This document shows, piece by piece, positions 48,835 to 58,563 of a stretch of DNA of 64,000 nt. The stretch comes from Rebecca billardiae RCC1528. Taxonomy: Eukaryota > Haptophyta. The stretch is from assembly GCA_965240325.2 (NCBI GenBank), contig OZ251226.1, positions 1-64,000 on the forward strand, written 5' to 3'. The stretch's first letter is position 1, and each line of letters begins with the position of its first letter. Made by a program: the position numbers and the translations under genes. The notes beneath the pieces were generated by a model. It ran no database searches and had not been told where the DNA came from. It saw nothing but the letters and a program-made list of their open reading frames with translations.

Positions 48835-49518
48835 TCACACCTCCTTGGCGACGGGGATGGCCTCGACGGCGTCGCAGGGCTCGCGCGCGATGGTGGCCTC
48901 GACGACGGCCGTCGCCGCCGCGCGCGCCTCCTCGTGCTCCACCTGGCGCCACTCCTGCGCCAGCGCGCAGCACGTGCACCACAGCATCGCGCACGCGTCC
49001 GACAGCCAGCTGCCGCCGATCCCAAACCGCGAGCGGAGCGCGCCGCGGCGGTAGGCGAAGATGGCGACGAAGGCGACGGCGGAGTAGAAGGCGAGGCGCG
49101 CGCGGATCACGTCGAACGCCATCGGGTCCTCGCGCTCGTAGTACCGCGCCATCGCCTCCGGGTGCGTGAAGAAGGGCGCGAAGACGCACAGCTTGACGAG
49201 CAGCAGCACGCAGAACCAGCCGCCGCAGCCGAGGCGCTCCTCGGGGAAGGCGCGGCCCTGGGTCAGGCTGAACTGGACGGCGGGGCAGCACCACGAGAGC
49301 AGGCACGACTGCGCGTGCGTGTGGCAGTCGAAGAGGCCCGAGCTCCACGGCTTGGGACCCTCGGCGGGCGGCAGCAGCCGCGCGCCGTCGCTCGGCGCGA
49401 GCGCGGCGGTTGGCGGCGGGTGCGCCGACTCGGTGGCGTCGAGGCACGCGCTGGCGTGCGCCTCGAGCTCATCCGCCGGCACCGGCGCGTTGCACACGGG
49501 GCAGATGGCCTTCGTCAT
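48835..49518 (-). CDS. PLAC8-family membrane protein with N-terminal UBZ4-like zinc finger
   Basis: Single exon, 227 aa. Residues 6-25 form a C-x2-C-x11-H-x3-C finger (CPVCNAPVPADELEAHASAC), the spacing of UBZ4 ubiquitin-binding fingers. From about residue 58 the PLAC8 (Cys-rich, FW2.2/PCR-like) domain begins: WSSGLFDCHTHAQSCLLSWC, then hydrophobic segments (WFCVLLLVKLCVFAPFF and ARLAFYSAVAFVAIFAY), then RRGALRSRFGIGGSWLSDAC and AMLWCTCCALAQEWRQVE, the usual end of the domain. PLAC8 proteins in plants affect metal tolerance and organ size at membranes. A ubiquitin-binding finger fused in front is unusual. About 310 nt separate it from the PP2C gene upstream on the same strand. Confidence 0.82.
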   Translation of the reverse strand: MTKAICPVCNAPVPADELEAHASACLDATESAHPPPTAALAPSDGARLLPPAEGPKPWSSGLFDCHTHAQSCLLSWCCPAVQFSLTQGRAFPEERLGCGGWFCVLLLVKLCVFAPFFTHPEAMARYYEREDPMAFDVIRARLAFYSAVAFVAIFAYRRGALRSRFGIGGSWLSDACAMLWCTCCALAQEWRQVEHEEARAAATAVVEATIAREPCDAVEAIPVAKEV

Positions 49519-49829
49519 CGCGGCGATGCGGCGGGCGGGTGCGCTCTCGGGAGTTGTGAAGGGGGGGGGGGCGCGGGGGGCGGGCCCGGCTACCAAGCAG
49601 ACGCCTCCTGGAGACTTCGCGGCCTGCTTTCTCCTAACTAACTTTTCACGGGCTGGGGGGAGCGCGCTATTTTTACTTTTGGCTGGGCCGGACGGTCGGC
49701 AACTCGGGCGCTGCGCAAGAAACCCCGGACGCGCAGCTTGGGACTCGCTGAAGAACTTCCGAGTTCCGATGGGGGGCGTGCGTCGGGCTCGCGCCCACGG
49801 CCGGCGGCCTGACTCAGCGGCACGCTCGC

Positions 49830-52800
49830 TCAGTTCGCGCCCGCCTCCGCCGCCTCGGCCGCGTCGAACTCCTCGGCGCTCACGTACTCGTCCGTCGGCT
49901 CGCGCAGCTCGGCGAGCAGCGCGACAATCACCGTCGCGTCGTCGAGCGTGCCGCGCTTGTGCAGCTCGCGCATCAGCTCGTTGCACGCGCGGCCCGGCTG
50001 CTTGGCGTGCGAGACGATCTTGGCGACGGCGCGATTGCTGAGCACGTCGAACACGCCGTCCGAGCCGATGACCAGGTACCGGTCCTCGGGGCGCAGCTCG
50101 TACCTGCGCGCCGGCAGAGGCGCTCGCGCGTGAGCCGTGCGCGCGCCGCGCGGAGGCGCATCGGAGGCGCATGCGCGCGCCGGGCGCGCCGCGCGCGCGC
50201 ACTTGAGCACGGTTGGCTCCATCAGCACGGCCTGGGCGTTCTTCGCCTTGACGGGGAAGTCGCCGAGCGTGCGCGACGGGATCAGGTTGCCCATCGCGCG
50301 CCCGTCCACCACCTGCGCGCGCGCGCGGCGGCGGGAGCGGGGGGCGCGGGCTCGGCGGCGGGAGCGGGCGCGCGGCGGCGGCGTTGGGCGCGGGCGGCGC
50401 GCACCGTGCCGCCCGCCTTCTCGATGCGCGCGCGCTCGGCGGCGTCGGTGGCTCGGTGCTCCGTCGACAGCTGCGTCGCGACGGGCGCGCCCCGCTCGTC
50501 CACGCGCACCAGCAGCACGCGCGAGTCCCCGACCGAGGCGGCCAGCAGCCTGCCCCCGCGCAGCAGCACCACGGCCGCGCACGTGCCGCACGGGTCTGCG
50601 GACTTGTCGTAGTAGCGGCGGAGGTCGTCCTCGGTGCGCTCGAAGGCGGAGTGCAGCGCGGCCTCGGGGTCGAGGCGGAACTGGCACGCGCCCTCCGCGC
50701 CGCCCTCCACGCCGCCGCTCCCGCCGCCGCCGCCCGCCTCCGCCGCCGCCGCCCCGCCGGGCAGCAGCAGGTGGCGATGCAGCATGGCCGCCGCGTGCGT
50801 CGACATGGCGGCGCCGCCGTGCCCGTCGTACACGGCGAAGAGGGCGTGCGGCGGCGGGGCGGAGGCGGGGTGCGCGCGGCCGCCGCACAGGTCGGGCGGC
50901 AGGCCCAGCGTGCTCAGCGCGTACTCGTTCAGGTCGGGGCTGCGCGGCGCGGCGGCGTGGCGCGCACGGCGGCGCGCGGCGCGCGGCGCGCGATGAGCGG
51001 CGGGGCGGCGCGGCGCGGCGCGGCGCGGAGACGTGCGCGCGCACAGGCACGCCACGCGGTCCTCGTTGTCGCGGTGCGCCGAGCCCTTCCTCGTCATGTG
51101 GTGCGAGCTCACGCTCAGCTGCCAGGGCGGGGGCGCGCCGGCGAGCGCGCGCGTGAGTGCGCGCGCGTGAGTGCACACGCACACATGCACACACACGCGC
51201 ACACACACGCACACGCACGCGCGCACTCACGCGAGGCGCGCGCGCGGGGATGGTGCGAGGCATGGCGGCGGCGGCGGCGAAGTGGGCGTCGGGCGCGCGC
51301 GCGGGGGCGCGCACCGTGCGTCTCGCCGCCATATCCGTCGCGTCGGAGCCCCAGGGCACGCGGCGGCGCGGGTGCTGCGGGCGCGCATCTGAGGGCTGCG
51401 CTGCGCCGTGCGCGCTGCCGTAGTCTGAGCCTCCGCCTGCGCACGCGCCCCCCCCAGCGCCGCCCCCGGCGCCCTTGTCGCGGCCGGAGGGGGTGGCGCC
51501 GCGACCGTCGTCGTCGTCGTCGTCGTCGTCGTCCTCCTCCTCCTCCTCCTCCTCCTCCTCCTCGTCCTCCTCGTCGCCGAACACAAAGCGGTTGGAGCCG
51601 AGCGGCGGGCGGGGCCGCGCGCGCGCCTGCGCCGGCCGCGGCGCGCCGCCGCGGCCGGCCAAAGCCGCGGCCGCGGGCGGCGGTCGCTTTGGCGGCGGCG
51701 CCGCCTCCGTTGGCGTAGCGGCGGCCTCAGCTGCAGCCGGGGCCGCCACCACCGCGGGCGCCGCCGCAACGCCCGCGTCCGCGCCACCCCGGCCCGCAGC
51801 CCGCCCGCCGCGCGCCGCGCCGCGCCCGCCGCCGCGCGCGCCGCCACCCTCGCGCCCGCCGCCGCGCGCGCCGCGGCCGCCCCGCCCCGCGCCCTGCGGC
51901 GCGGGCGGCACGGCGGCAAGCCCAGCGCCCGCCGAGGCGGCGGCGTCGGCGGCGGCGTGGTCGGCGCCGCGCTCCACGCCTACGCCGCGCCCGCCTCCGC
52001 GCCCGCCGCCCACGCCCGCCGCCGCCGCGTCCGCGCCGCCCCGCCCGGCCGCGGCCGCGCGGCCGCCGCCGCGCGCGCGCGCCGGCTGCACGCCGCCGGT
52101 GCCGCGACCGCGGCCGCCACCGCGCGGCGCCGGCGCGCCCGGCGAGAGCGAGGCTGAGGCGAGCAGCGCGTCGAGGTCAGGCGCGGCGCGCGCGGCGTCG
52201 GGAGCGACGCCGCCGCCCTGCGCCACCGGCGCGGCGGGCGGCGCCGCCCGCTGCGCCACCGCGCCGCGCGCCGAGGGCCGCGGCGCCGGCGGCGCTGCGG
52301 CGGCGGCCCCCTCAGGCTGAGCGCGGCCGGGCGGCGGCTGCTGGCGGCCGGCGCCACGCCCGCCGCGGCCGCGCCCGCGCGCCGCGTGCGGCGGCGGCTG
52401 CGGCTGCCCCGCCCCGCCCGTCGCCAGCAGATCGTCCAGAGACGGCTGCTGCTGCTGCTGCTGCTGCTGCCGCGGCTGCGGCTGCGGCCGCGGCTGCGGC
52501 TGCGGCTGCGGCTGCGGCTGCGGCGGCCGAGCAGGCCTGGGCGCCGCGGGCGCGGGCGCGGCCGGCTGCGGCGCGGGCGCGTGGTGGTGGGGGTGCTGCG
52601 CGTACGCCGCGGCCGGCTGCGCGTGCGGCTGCGCGTGCGCCACGGGCGCGGGGCCCGCGCCGCCGCGCCCTCGGCCGCCCGCCGCCGCGCTCGACGGCGC
52701 CAGCCAGTCGGCCGGCCCGCGCGCGGGCGGCGCGGCCGGCGGCGCGGGTGGCAGCGGCGGCGGCGCGGCCGCCTCCGCCTCCGCCGTGCCGAACGAGCCG

Positions 52801-53453
52801 AAGCAGCAGCGGCAGCGCGGCGCGCCCGGCTGCGCGTGCGCCGCGCCCAGCCCCATCAGCGGCGCCGCGTGCGCGTGCGGCGCGTGCGGCGCGTGCGGCT
52901 GCGGCGCGCCGTGGCCGTGCGCGCCGCCGCCGTCGTCGATGAAGGCGGAGACGATGGATGGGTCGGCGAGGATGGCGTGCGCGCCCGGCTGCGCGGGCGC
53001 GGGGAGCACGGCCGCCACCGCCGCCACCGCCGCCGGCTGCGGCGGAGGCAGCGGCGGCGGCGCGGTGGCGGCCGCAGCGGCCGGCACCGCGGGCGCGGCC
53101 GGCACCGCCGTGGGCTCCGTGCCCCAGCCGTGGTCGGCGGCGGCCGGCTGCGCGTACTCGCCGGCCGGCACGTCCCAGCCGTTCGCGCCAGCGTCGTCCG
53201 GCGCGCCGGGCGCCGCCCCCGCCGGCTTGCGCGCCGCGTGCAGTCCGCGGCCGCGGCTCGCGCCGCCGCGCCCGCGCGCGCCGCGCGCGCCGCCACCGCG
53301 GTGGTGCGCGTCGGCCTCGGCGCCGCCCGGCGCGGGCGGCAAGGGCGTGGGTCGCGCGCCCTCCGCGTGCCGCGCCGCGCCGCGCCGCCCGCCGGCCCCG
53401 CGGCCGCGGCCTCGGCCCGCGCCTTGTCGCCCTGCCTCGTCCGGTGCGGCCAT
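49830..53453 (-). CDS. PP2C-family protein phosphatase with long RGG/Gln-rich N-terminal extension
   Basis: Five exons: 53453-51231, 51118-51045, 50939-50405, 50312-50203, 50103-49830; about 1071 aa. The first 740 residues, one exon, are disordered: Arg-Gly-Gly/GRGRG clusters, HAPHAPHAH repeats, a Gln run of eight, and an acidic block of about 20 Glu and Asp (encoded by a CTC/GTC-type trinucleotide run near 51508-51570). The C-terminal 330 residues are a complete PP2C: HRDNEDR, AVYDGHGG (Asp804), ASVGDSRVLL, EHRATDAAERARIEKAGG, RAMGNLIPSRTLGDF, IGSDGVFDVLSN and GTLDDATVIVALL, so the metal-binding Asp residues are retained. Junctions regenerate family motifs exactly (VLK|YELRPED). RGG tracts suggest RNA binding or condensate association. 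Introns are 92-112 nt. Confidence 0.86.
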   Translation of the reverse strand: MAAPDEAGRQGAGRGRGRGAGGRRGAARHAEGARPTPLPPAPGGAEADAHHRGGGARGARGRGGASRGRGLHAARKPAGAAPGAPDDAGANGWDVPAGEYAQPAAADHGWGTEPTAVPAAPAVPAAAAATAPPPLPPPQPAAVAAVAAVLPAPAQPGAHAILADPSIVSAFIDDGGGAHGHGAPQPHAPHAPHAHAAPLMGLGAAHAQPGAPRCRCCFGSFGTAEAEAAAPPPLPPAPPAAPPARGPADWLAPSSAAAGGRGRGGAGPAPVAHAQPHAQPAAAYAQHPHHHAPAPQPAAPAPAAPRPARPPQPQPQPQPQPRPQPQPRQQQQQQQQPSLDDLLATGGAGQPQPPPHAARGRGRGGRGAGRQQPPPGRAQPEGAAAAAPPAPRPSARGAVAQRAAPPAAPVAQGGGVAPDAARAAPDLDALLASASLSPGAPAPRGGGRGRGTGGVQPARARGGGRAAAAGRGGADAAAAGVGGGRGGGRGVGVERGADHAAADAAASAGAGLAAVPPAPQGAGRGGRGARGGGREGGGARGGGRGAARGGRAAGRGGADAGVAAAPAVVAAPAAAEAAATPTEAAPPPKRPPPAAAALAGRGGAPRPAQARARPRPPLGSNRFVFGDEEDEEEEEEEEEEDDDDDDDDDGRGATPSGRDKGAGGGAGGGACAGGGSDYGSAHGAAQPSDARPQHPRRRVPWGSDATDMAARRTVRAPARAPDAHFAAAAAMPRTIPARAPRVSARVRVRVCARVCACVRVHSRARTHARARRRAPALAAERELAPHDEEGLGAPRQRGPRGVPVRAHVSAPRRAAPPRRSSRAARRAPPCAPRRRAAQPRPERVRAEHAGPAARPVRRPRAPRLRPAAARPLRRVRRARRRRHVDARGGHAASPPAAARRGGGGGGGRRRRERRRGGRRGGRVPVPPRPRGRAALRLRAHRGRPPPLLRQVRRPVRHVRGRGAAARGQAAGRLGRGLARAAGARGRAGRARRDAAVDGAPSHRRRRARAHREGGRHGARRPRPTPPPRARSRRRARAPRSRRRARAQVVDGRAMGNLIPSRTLGDFPVKAKNAQAVLMEPTVLKCARAARPARACASDAPPRGARTAHARAPLPARRYELRPEDRYLVIGSDGVFDVLSNRAVAKIVSHAKQPGRACNELMRELHKRGTLDDATVIVALLAELREPTDEYVSAEEFDAAEAAEAGAN

Positions 53454-53590
53454 GGCTGCTCTCAAGCGCGCTGCGCCCGCGAGACTCGCGGCCGCAAGCG
53501 GCGGTTCGTCACAAACGTCGTCGGGGCAAGGGCCCTTGGTCGGGGCCTGAGCCGCGCCGCAAGCCGAAATCCCGAAACCCAATTTCCCCT

Positions 53591-53597
53591 CCCCTGG
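53591..53597. other. Left copy of 7-bp direct repeat, candidate target-site duplication
   Basis: CCCCTGG immediately outside the left arm of the foldback element; the same 7 bp is at 54682-54688 immediately outside the right arm. In this GC-rich genome a 7-bp match is suggestive, not proof, of a target-site duplication. Confidence 0.55.
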
Positions 53598-54681
53598 CAA
53601 GGGTGGTCAGGGTCGCCGACTCCAGCGGAGTCCGGCGCCGGAGCTTCGCTTACAGATTTTTGCAGCGGAGCGGCGCGCGCGGCCGCCGCCGCTGCGGCGG
53701 GCCGCTCGGGACGTGCACGGCGTGGGCTCGTGCGGCCGCTGCCGCGCACGCCGAGCGATCTGGCGCGGTGTCGCGGCTGGTTGATGGCCTCGCGCGCCCC
53801 AGCGCGCCGCGCGCCTTGCCTGACTTCGCCTGTCTCGCGCCTTGGCCGCCGTGCACTCATGCGCCGCCAAACCGCAAGCTCGGCATACCTCTCAGCCGAG
53901 CGTGCACGTGCCTTGCGCGACGCGACGCGGGCATTGCCGCCGGGCGATGTAGGCGTAGTGTGAGCGCGCGCCGTGAAGCCTCGGCGCGGATCGAGAACAA
54001 TGAAATGATGCCGCGTACGCGCGTGGACCGTCTGTTCGTTGAGCAGTGCAGAAAGCTGCACGACTGACTCTCTTGCCGGGGCGATCGTCACGTCGCATCG
54101 TCACGCAAGGCTCACACACACGTCATAGTGGCCTTCGTCGTTTTGGCTACAACGCTCGACTAGAGTTCACGAGTCGCAGCGTCGCGATATCCCATCGTTT
54201 AACGGAGGACCGTGGTGATGTCCATTCAGGTGGTTGATGCGTCAGCAGTTGTCGACCGAGCTGACCGAGACGTTGAAGACACTCTCGATCCGCGCCGAGG
54301 CTTCACGGCGCGCGCTCACACTACGCCTACATCGCCCGGCGGCAATGCCCGCGTCGCGTCGCGCAAGGCACGTGCACGCTCGGCTGAGAGGTATGCCGAG
54401 CTTGCGGTTTGGCGGCGCATGAGTGCACGGCGGCCAAGGCGCGAGACAGGCGAAGTCAGGCAAGGCGCGCGGCGCGCTGGGGCGCGCGAGGCCATCAACC
54501 AGCAGCGACACCGCGCCAGATCGCTCGGCGTGCGCGGCAGCGGCCGCACGAGCCCACGCCGTGCACGTCCCGAGCGGCCCGCCGCAGCGGCGGCGGCCGC
54601 GCGCGCCGCTCCGCTGCAAAAATCTGTAAGCGAAGCTCCGGCGCCGGACTCCGCTGGAGTCGGCGACCCTGACCACCCTTG
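53598..54681. mobile_element. Foldback element with 399-bp terminal inverted repeats
   Basis: Left arm 53598-53996 and right arm 54283-54681 are reverse complements with a single mismatch noticed (near the Arg/Ser difference in their open frames), enclosing a 286-nt unique loop at 53997-54282. The ends read CAAGGGTGG...CCACCCTTG and are flanked by the 7-bp repeat CCCCTGG. No transposase frame is present, so it would be non-autonomous. Each arm carries the same open frame of 87 codons and other open frames, which is expected from high GC. It sits between the PP2C start (about 145 nt away) and the prefoldin-like start (about 24 nt away), inside their shared upstream region. Near-identity of the arms implies recent origin or ongoing gene conversion. 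Confidence 0.75.
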
Positions 54682-54688
54682 CCCCTGG
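54682..54688. other. Right copy of 7-bp direct repeat, candidate target-site duplication
   Basis: CCCCTGG directly after the right end of the foldback element, matching the copy at 53591-53597. Confidence 0.55.
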
Positions 54689-54704
54689 TTGCCGCGAGCC
54701 CACG

Positions 54705-55197
54705 ATGGCGGCCGCGCCCGCGGTGGCACCGGGCCTGCCCTCGCTGGCCATGGCCGAGCACGAGCTGGCGGAGCTGCAGACCCGTGCGCACGCGCTCGCG
54801 GTGGCGCGTGCCGAGTTGGACGCGCTGCCCGCCGGCCGCGCGACCTACGTGCGCTCGGGCGAGGCCGCCATCCTCTTCCGCACGCCGCGCGCGACCACAG
54901 TCGCCGCCGTCGATGGTCCGCAGCGCGCGGCGCCGCGGCCCGGCACGCCGGTTGGCCCGCGCACATGTCTCAACCACGCCCGCCTTCGCGCGCGCGTCTC
55001 TGCCCTCGCGCCCCGCAGGCCGCGCGCGCGCCGTGCGCGAGCGGACGGACGCGCTCCGGGCGGAGGCGGAGCGCACGCGGCTTGAACGGCACCTCGCGCG
55101 CACCAAGCTCGAGGAGGAGCTCGACGGCGCCGACGGGCGGAGCGACGGGAGCGACGAGGCGGACGGCGTGGCGGAGGTTGGCGGCGCCGTGCGGTGA
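54705..55197 (+). CDS. Prefoldin-like small coiled-coil protein
   Basis: Two exons, 54705-54915 and 55019-55197; 129 aa. The arrangement is helix, short beta hairpin, helix: a heptad-rich segment (MAEHELAELQTRAHALAVAR), then ATYVRSGEAAILFRTPR, then a second charged helix (VRERTDALRAEAERTRLERH) after the intron, ending in an acidic Ser/Asp tail. This is the beta-type prefoldin layout; the closest resemblance I recall is the ASDURF/prefoldin-beta-like subunit of the R2TP-associated complex. Such proteins act as co-chaperones in the cytosol. The intron is 103 nt with a GTCCGC donor chosen because it alone restores the frame. The ATG lies only 24 nt from the foldback element, so its promoter must lie inside or beyond that element. 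Confidence 0.6.
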
Positions 55198-56490
55198 CCT
55201 CGGCTGACTGCCGCGCTACGGGTATGAGGATAGAAGGAGTGACTCACAGTGAGCCGAGTGCGTGACGCTCGGTCGACCGTGATGACGCGCCAGAGCACGC
55301 AACTTTGGTGGTCTTCAACCCATCTCGCCCGCTCGTGGAGCGCGCGTCACGGCTTCAACTGGCGCCTTGGCCGCTCCGTGCGGGCCCCATGCTGAAGCTG
55401 GCGGGTGCGTGCATGCTCCCGTGTGCTTCCCGAGCTCAGAGTGCGTGTTGAGCAGCTGGCAGTCGCCGAGACGGCGGACGACTATCTAATCCAGCAGTCA
55501 CAGTTGACGAAGCTCAAGCTGCTGCAGTGATTAAGGTAGCCTGCCGGTCTGGCGGCGGGCCTGATTGTCATCAGAGCTGCTGCAATACTGATATGCTACG
55601 AATGCGCGCTACTCAGAACTGGCGCGCGGCAATTTATTTATTCTTGTAATAAATCCTATATTATTATTATGATATTATTATAATATATAAACGGTTAAGA
55701 CTGAGTAATTATTATTTTTAAATACTCTATATTATTTCATATTGTCATCGATATCGATCATATCGTCGCGTCTGATAATTTCTGCTACTAGCAGCTGTAG
55801 CAGCAGACTGACGCGGAATGGAATCGAACTACCGCGTGATGTGAATCGGGCAGGCCGCAGGGCGCTGGGTGATGATGGGGCGGACGTGACGGCCGCACCG
55901 CCGCCAGGCGCCGGCGGCTAGCCGTCGCCGGGCCGTCTGACGTCTGAGATCCACCAGGCGCCACGCGGCACTCGCGGAGCCCGGCGTCTCTGCCCGGCCA
56001 TCGGACCGGCGAGCCGGACCCGGCCTTGGCCTATGAAGCTCGCGGTGGCGACGGCGGGCAGATCTTGATTGATGCGGCCGCCGGGCCGAGCGCCTTCCAG
56101 TTCCGGAGCACTTGGACGAGGGCAGTGTGAGTGAGGACTGAGGTCCGGATCGTAGTCGATGTCACCGTCTACCGACCCGAGCGACGAGCCGTGAGCAGAG
56201 TGCCGGATTAGCGACAGCCGCGGCTGTCGCCCCCCGGCCGCCACAGCCTGGCGGCGGCCCGCGTCCGTCAGGGCTGTCGCCTGTCGGGCCCCGGGCCGCT
56301 CAGCGATGCGGATGCCGGGAAGTGCCCTGATTCTCGGGCCGTGGCTTTGAATACAGTTCGACTACGGCTCATGGCGCGCCGATGAGTCGCCGCCGGGACT
56401 CTCACGCCCGAACTGTAGTAGAATGTTCGTCTATAAATCAGCATCAGTGGACATCATGCAGTGGCGGCCCGATAGTCGCCGACTGCCGAG
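55198..56490. other. Intergenic region with AT-rich patch
   Basis: About 1.3 kb without a supported gene. It has an AT-rich block at about 55625-55790 made of TTATTA/ATTATT runs, otherwise mixed sequence. Open frames are short and unrecognised. Confidence 0.5.
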
Positions 56491-56538
<48 letters not shown>

Positions 56539-56546
56539 CCCCCCCC
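56491..56546. repeat. Poly-C homopolymer tract
   Basis: 55 C residues in 56 positions, with one T at 56536. The complementary strand is a long G-run able to form G-quadruplex. The length is likely unstable and hard to sequence exactly. Confidence 0.95.
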
Positions 56547-56959
56547 GACACGGCCACAGGCACCCGACCACCGTGTCGCCCCGGTAGTTATGACGGACCG
56601 CCGGGTCAGACCTGGCAGCCGCGCGCCGGCACGAGTGTGCAATGAGCGGCGGTGCAGCGGGCGCGCCCCCGCCGGCTGTTCCGGGCGTACTGACTGTAGT
56701 AGACCGCTGGGAGTTTTCCATGGCTCACACCCACGGTCACGCGCTGCGGAAGTGCACCTCATCGGACCTCCGACATCGGCCGCATCGTCGTGCCTGAAGC
56801 AACAGATCGACTGGCGTCGTGAGCCGTCGTCGATGCCGTCCTCGCCATCGGCGATTCGGCGTCGGCGCCGTCGTCCACTGATGGACGCGCACCGTACGAG
56901 TCGAGTCGTCCACCATGCGCGCGGTGTGTGCCAGCGCGCGCGCACTGAAGAGGGGCGGG
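56547..56959. other. Intergenic region
   Basis: About 0.4 kb between the poly-C tract and the zinc-finger pseudogene; no supported feature. Confidence 0.45.
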
Positions 56960-57390
56960 CCGTCATCAGTCCGTCACTGGAGGGCCGCGCCGACGGACGC
57001 CGGGACGCGTCCGCGCTGGCCGGGTGCGACCGGACCTGACGGCGTCGGGCACCTCGACGACAGCGGAGGGGTCGCGCGGAAGCGCACTCGCCGGCGCGGC
57101 CATGATGTCGGCGGACGAGACGCTCTTCCACTCCGGCGGCAGCGCGTGCGACTTGCGGCGGCAGTGGCGCACGAGCATCTCGCGCGAGCCCAGCTTGACG
57201 CCGCACGTCGTGCACGGCAGGGACGAGACGCCGCACAACTTGAGGTGCGCGGTGAGGTCATCGAGCGTGGCGTACGCCTTGACGCCGCAGCGCGTGCAGC
57301 GGTGGCGCCGGATACCCGCGTAGTGCGTGCGCATGTAGTGCTTCTTCGCCTGGTACTTGGACGGGCATTCGCGCGCAGACGGGGCAGGGC
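56960..57390 (-). pseudogene. Broken paralogue of the C2H2 zinc-finger gene
   Basis: On the minus strand this matches the finger region of the intact gene at 58799-59761, including MRTHYAGIRRHRCTRCGVKA and CGVKLGSRE...RHCRR, plus the downstream VVEVP segment. A 2-bp deletion in a CG run (about 57369-57375: CGCGCG against CGCGCGCG) shifts the frame inside finger 1. Further indels follow the fingers, and the region coding residues 1-130 of the intact gene is absent. It lies in inverted orientation about 1.4 kb from its paralogue. Most likely a non-functional partial duplicate. Confidence 0.75.
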
Positions 57391-57956
57391 ATGATCTTGG
57401 AGGCGGAAGCCAAAGTGAAAGATCGTCGCGCGCAGTTCTGTCGCTGGCTCGGAGAATTCCAACTCACGAGCTCACTGCTTCCCTCGCGCCAAGAATCTGC
57501 TTTGTGAGTATGAAGCGGATGAGCGACCTAATGAGTGATGGTTCGTCACACACTGATCGATGAGAACCTCGGGGTAAATTTCACATCTGCGCGCAATCAT
57601 CGATATGGTTTTCAACCGCGACAGCCTGAAATGGATCGCAGGTACGACCTACAGTTTACTATGTCTTAACGTGCACACTTGGTTAAAACATAGTAAAGGG
57701 GGGCAAGGGGGCTGGCCACTGCTTGGCCAGGGTAGGGCTGGAGGCTTCGGCCGCCAGTCTGACACCCGGAGCCCGTTATTATTATTATTATATATATATA
57801 TAGCTCCCGTAGGGGGGCAGGGCTGCGGGTGGCGCACTGTCTGACCTGGACGGAAGGCGCGGACGCATTCTATGTGTCTGTTGCACTCTGAGCCTGACGC
57901 TTGTCCGATGCTGCCACGTCGTTAAATATATATAGGGTGAGCGACGGCCGCAACGG
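57391..57956. other. Intergenic region with dispersed repeat and flank of retroelement fragment
   Basis: Holds the second copy of the dispersed repeat (57650-57697), a TTATTA/TA run at about 57777-57800, and a 38-nt segment (57893-57930) that recurs in degenerate form at 58555-58590, on the other side of the reverse-transcriptase fragment. Confidence 0.55.
57650..57697 (+). repeat. Short dispersed repeat, copy B, with terminal hairpin
   Basis: 57650-57686 matches 7497-7533 with one difference. This copy continues into an inverted half: 57655-57670 and 57682-57697 are reverse complements with one mismatch (TTTACTATGTCTTAAC against GTTAAAACATAGTAAA), making a stem of about 16 bp. It looks like a small structured repeat or the terminus of a miniature element. 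Confidence 0.75.
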
Positions 57957-58464
57957 TGCGGTGCGCCACCGCGCGGAACTCGTCCCGCGCGAGCGGCGCA
58001 AGCAGCTGCAGCTCCTCGACCGCGAGGTCTACGGCACGCTTGAGGGCCAGGTGGGCCCATACGAGGCGCGGCTCGACACCTTCCCCGCGATCGTCCCGAT
58101 TGTCGTGGGGGCGTTCGGCGAGTGGAGCGCGGAGGTGGACCTCACCCTCAAGAAGATCGCCAAGATGGGGCGGGACACGTGGCGCGCGCGCCTCAGCGCG
58201 CCCTCGCGCCCCGCCGCCGAGCGCGCGCTGCTCGGCACCATGCGGCGCGAGCTGGGCATGCGCTGCCTGCGTGGCCAGGCCAAGATGCTCATCGCCCGCG
58301 CGCGCATGGCGCACGTGCGCCCGGGGGCACGCGCCCGCGGGGGCGCTGCATACGACGACTACTTCGAGACGACGGCTGACGACGCGTGGCACCGCGACCA
58401 CCGCGGTGGCGCGTGCGCGTCGACGCCAGACGGTGCGTCGAGCTTCCGCTCGGCGATGGAGTGA
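57957..58464 (+). pseudogene. Retroelement reverse-transcriptase C-terminal fragment
   Basis: The frame encodes the region that typically ends reverse-transcriptase ORFs of eukaryotic retroelements: a YGTLEGQVGPYEARLDTFPA-like segment, then IVPIVVGAFGEWSAEVDLTL, then a helix-rich tail (LGMRCLRGQAKMLIARARMA). The catalytic YxDD and upstream fingers/palm are absent, and no ATG opens the frame, so this is a 5'-truncated copy. I read it as a non-LTR-type remnant from the pattern alone; the lineage cannot be assigned. A stop codon ends the frame at 58464. Confidence 0.5.
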
Positions 58465-58563
58465 TGGGCGACTATGAGGGGGGGGACGACGGCGAGGAGC
58501 GCTGATCCTGGTGTTTGTCTCTGCTGCTCGATCTGCTGCTACAGCTTGCTGACTCTGACGCCT

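Noticed and set aside
53607-54672. Identical 87-codon open frames in the two foldback arms as a duplicated gene
   Set aside because: The frame is one of several open frames in a GC-rich repeat, has no recognisable domain, and identity is explained by the inverted repeat itself.
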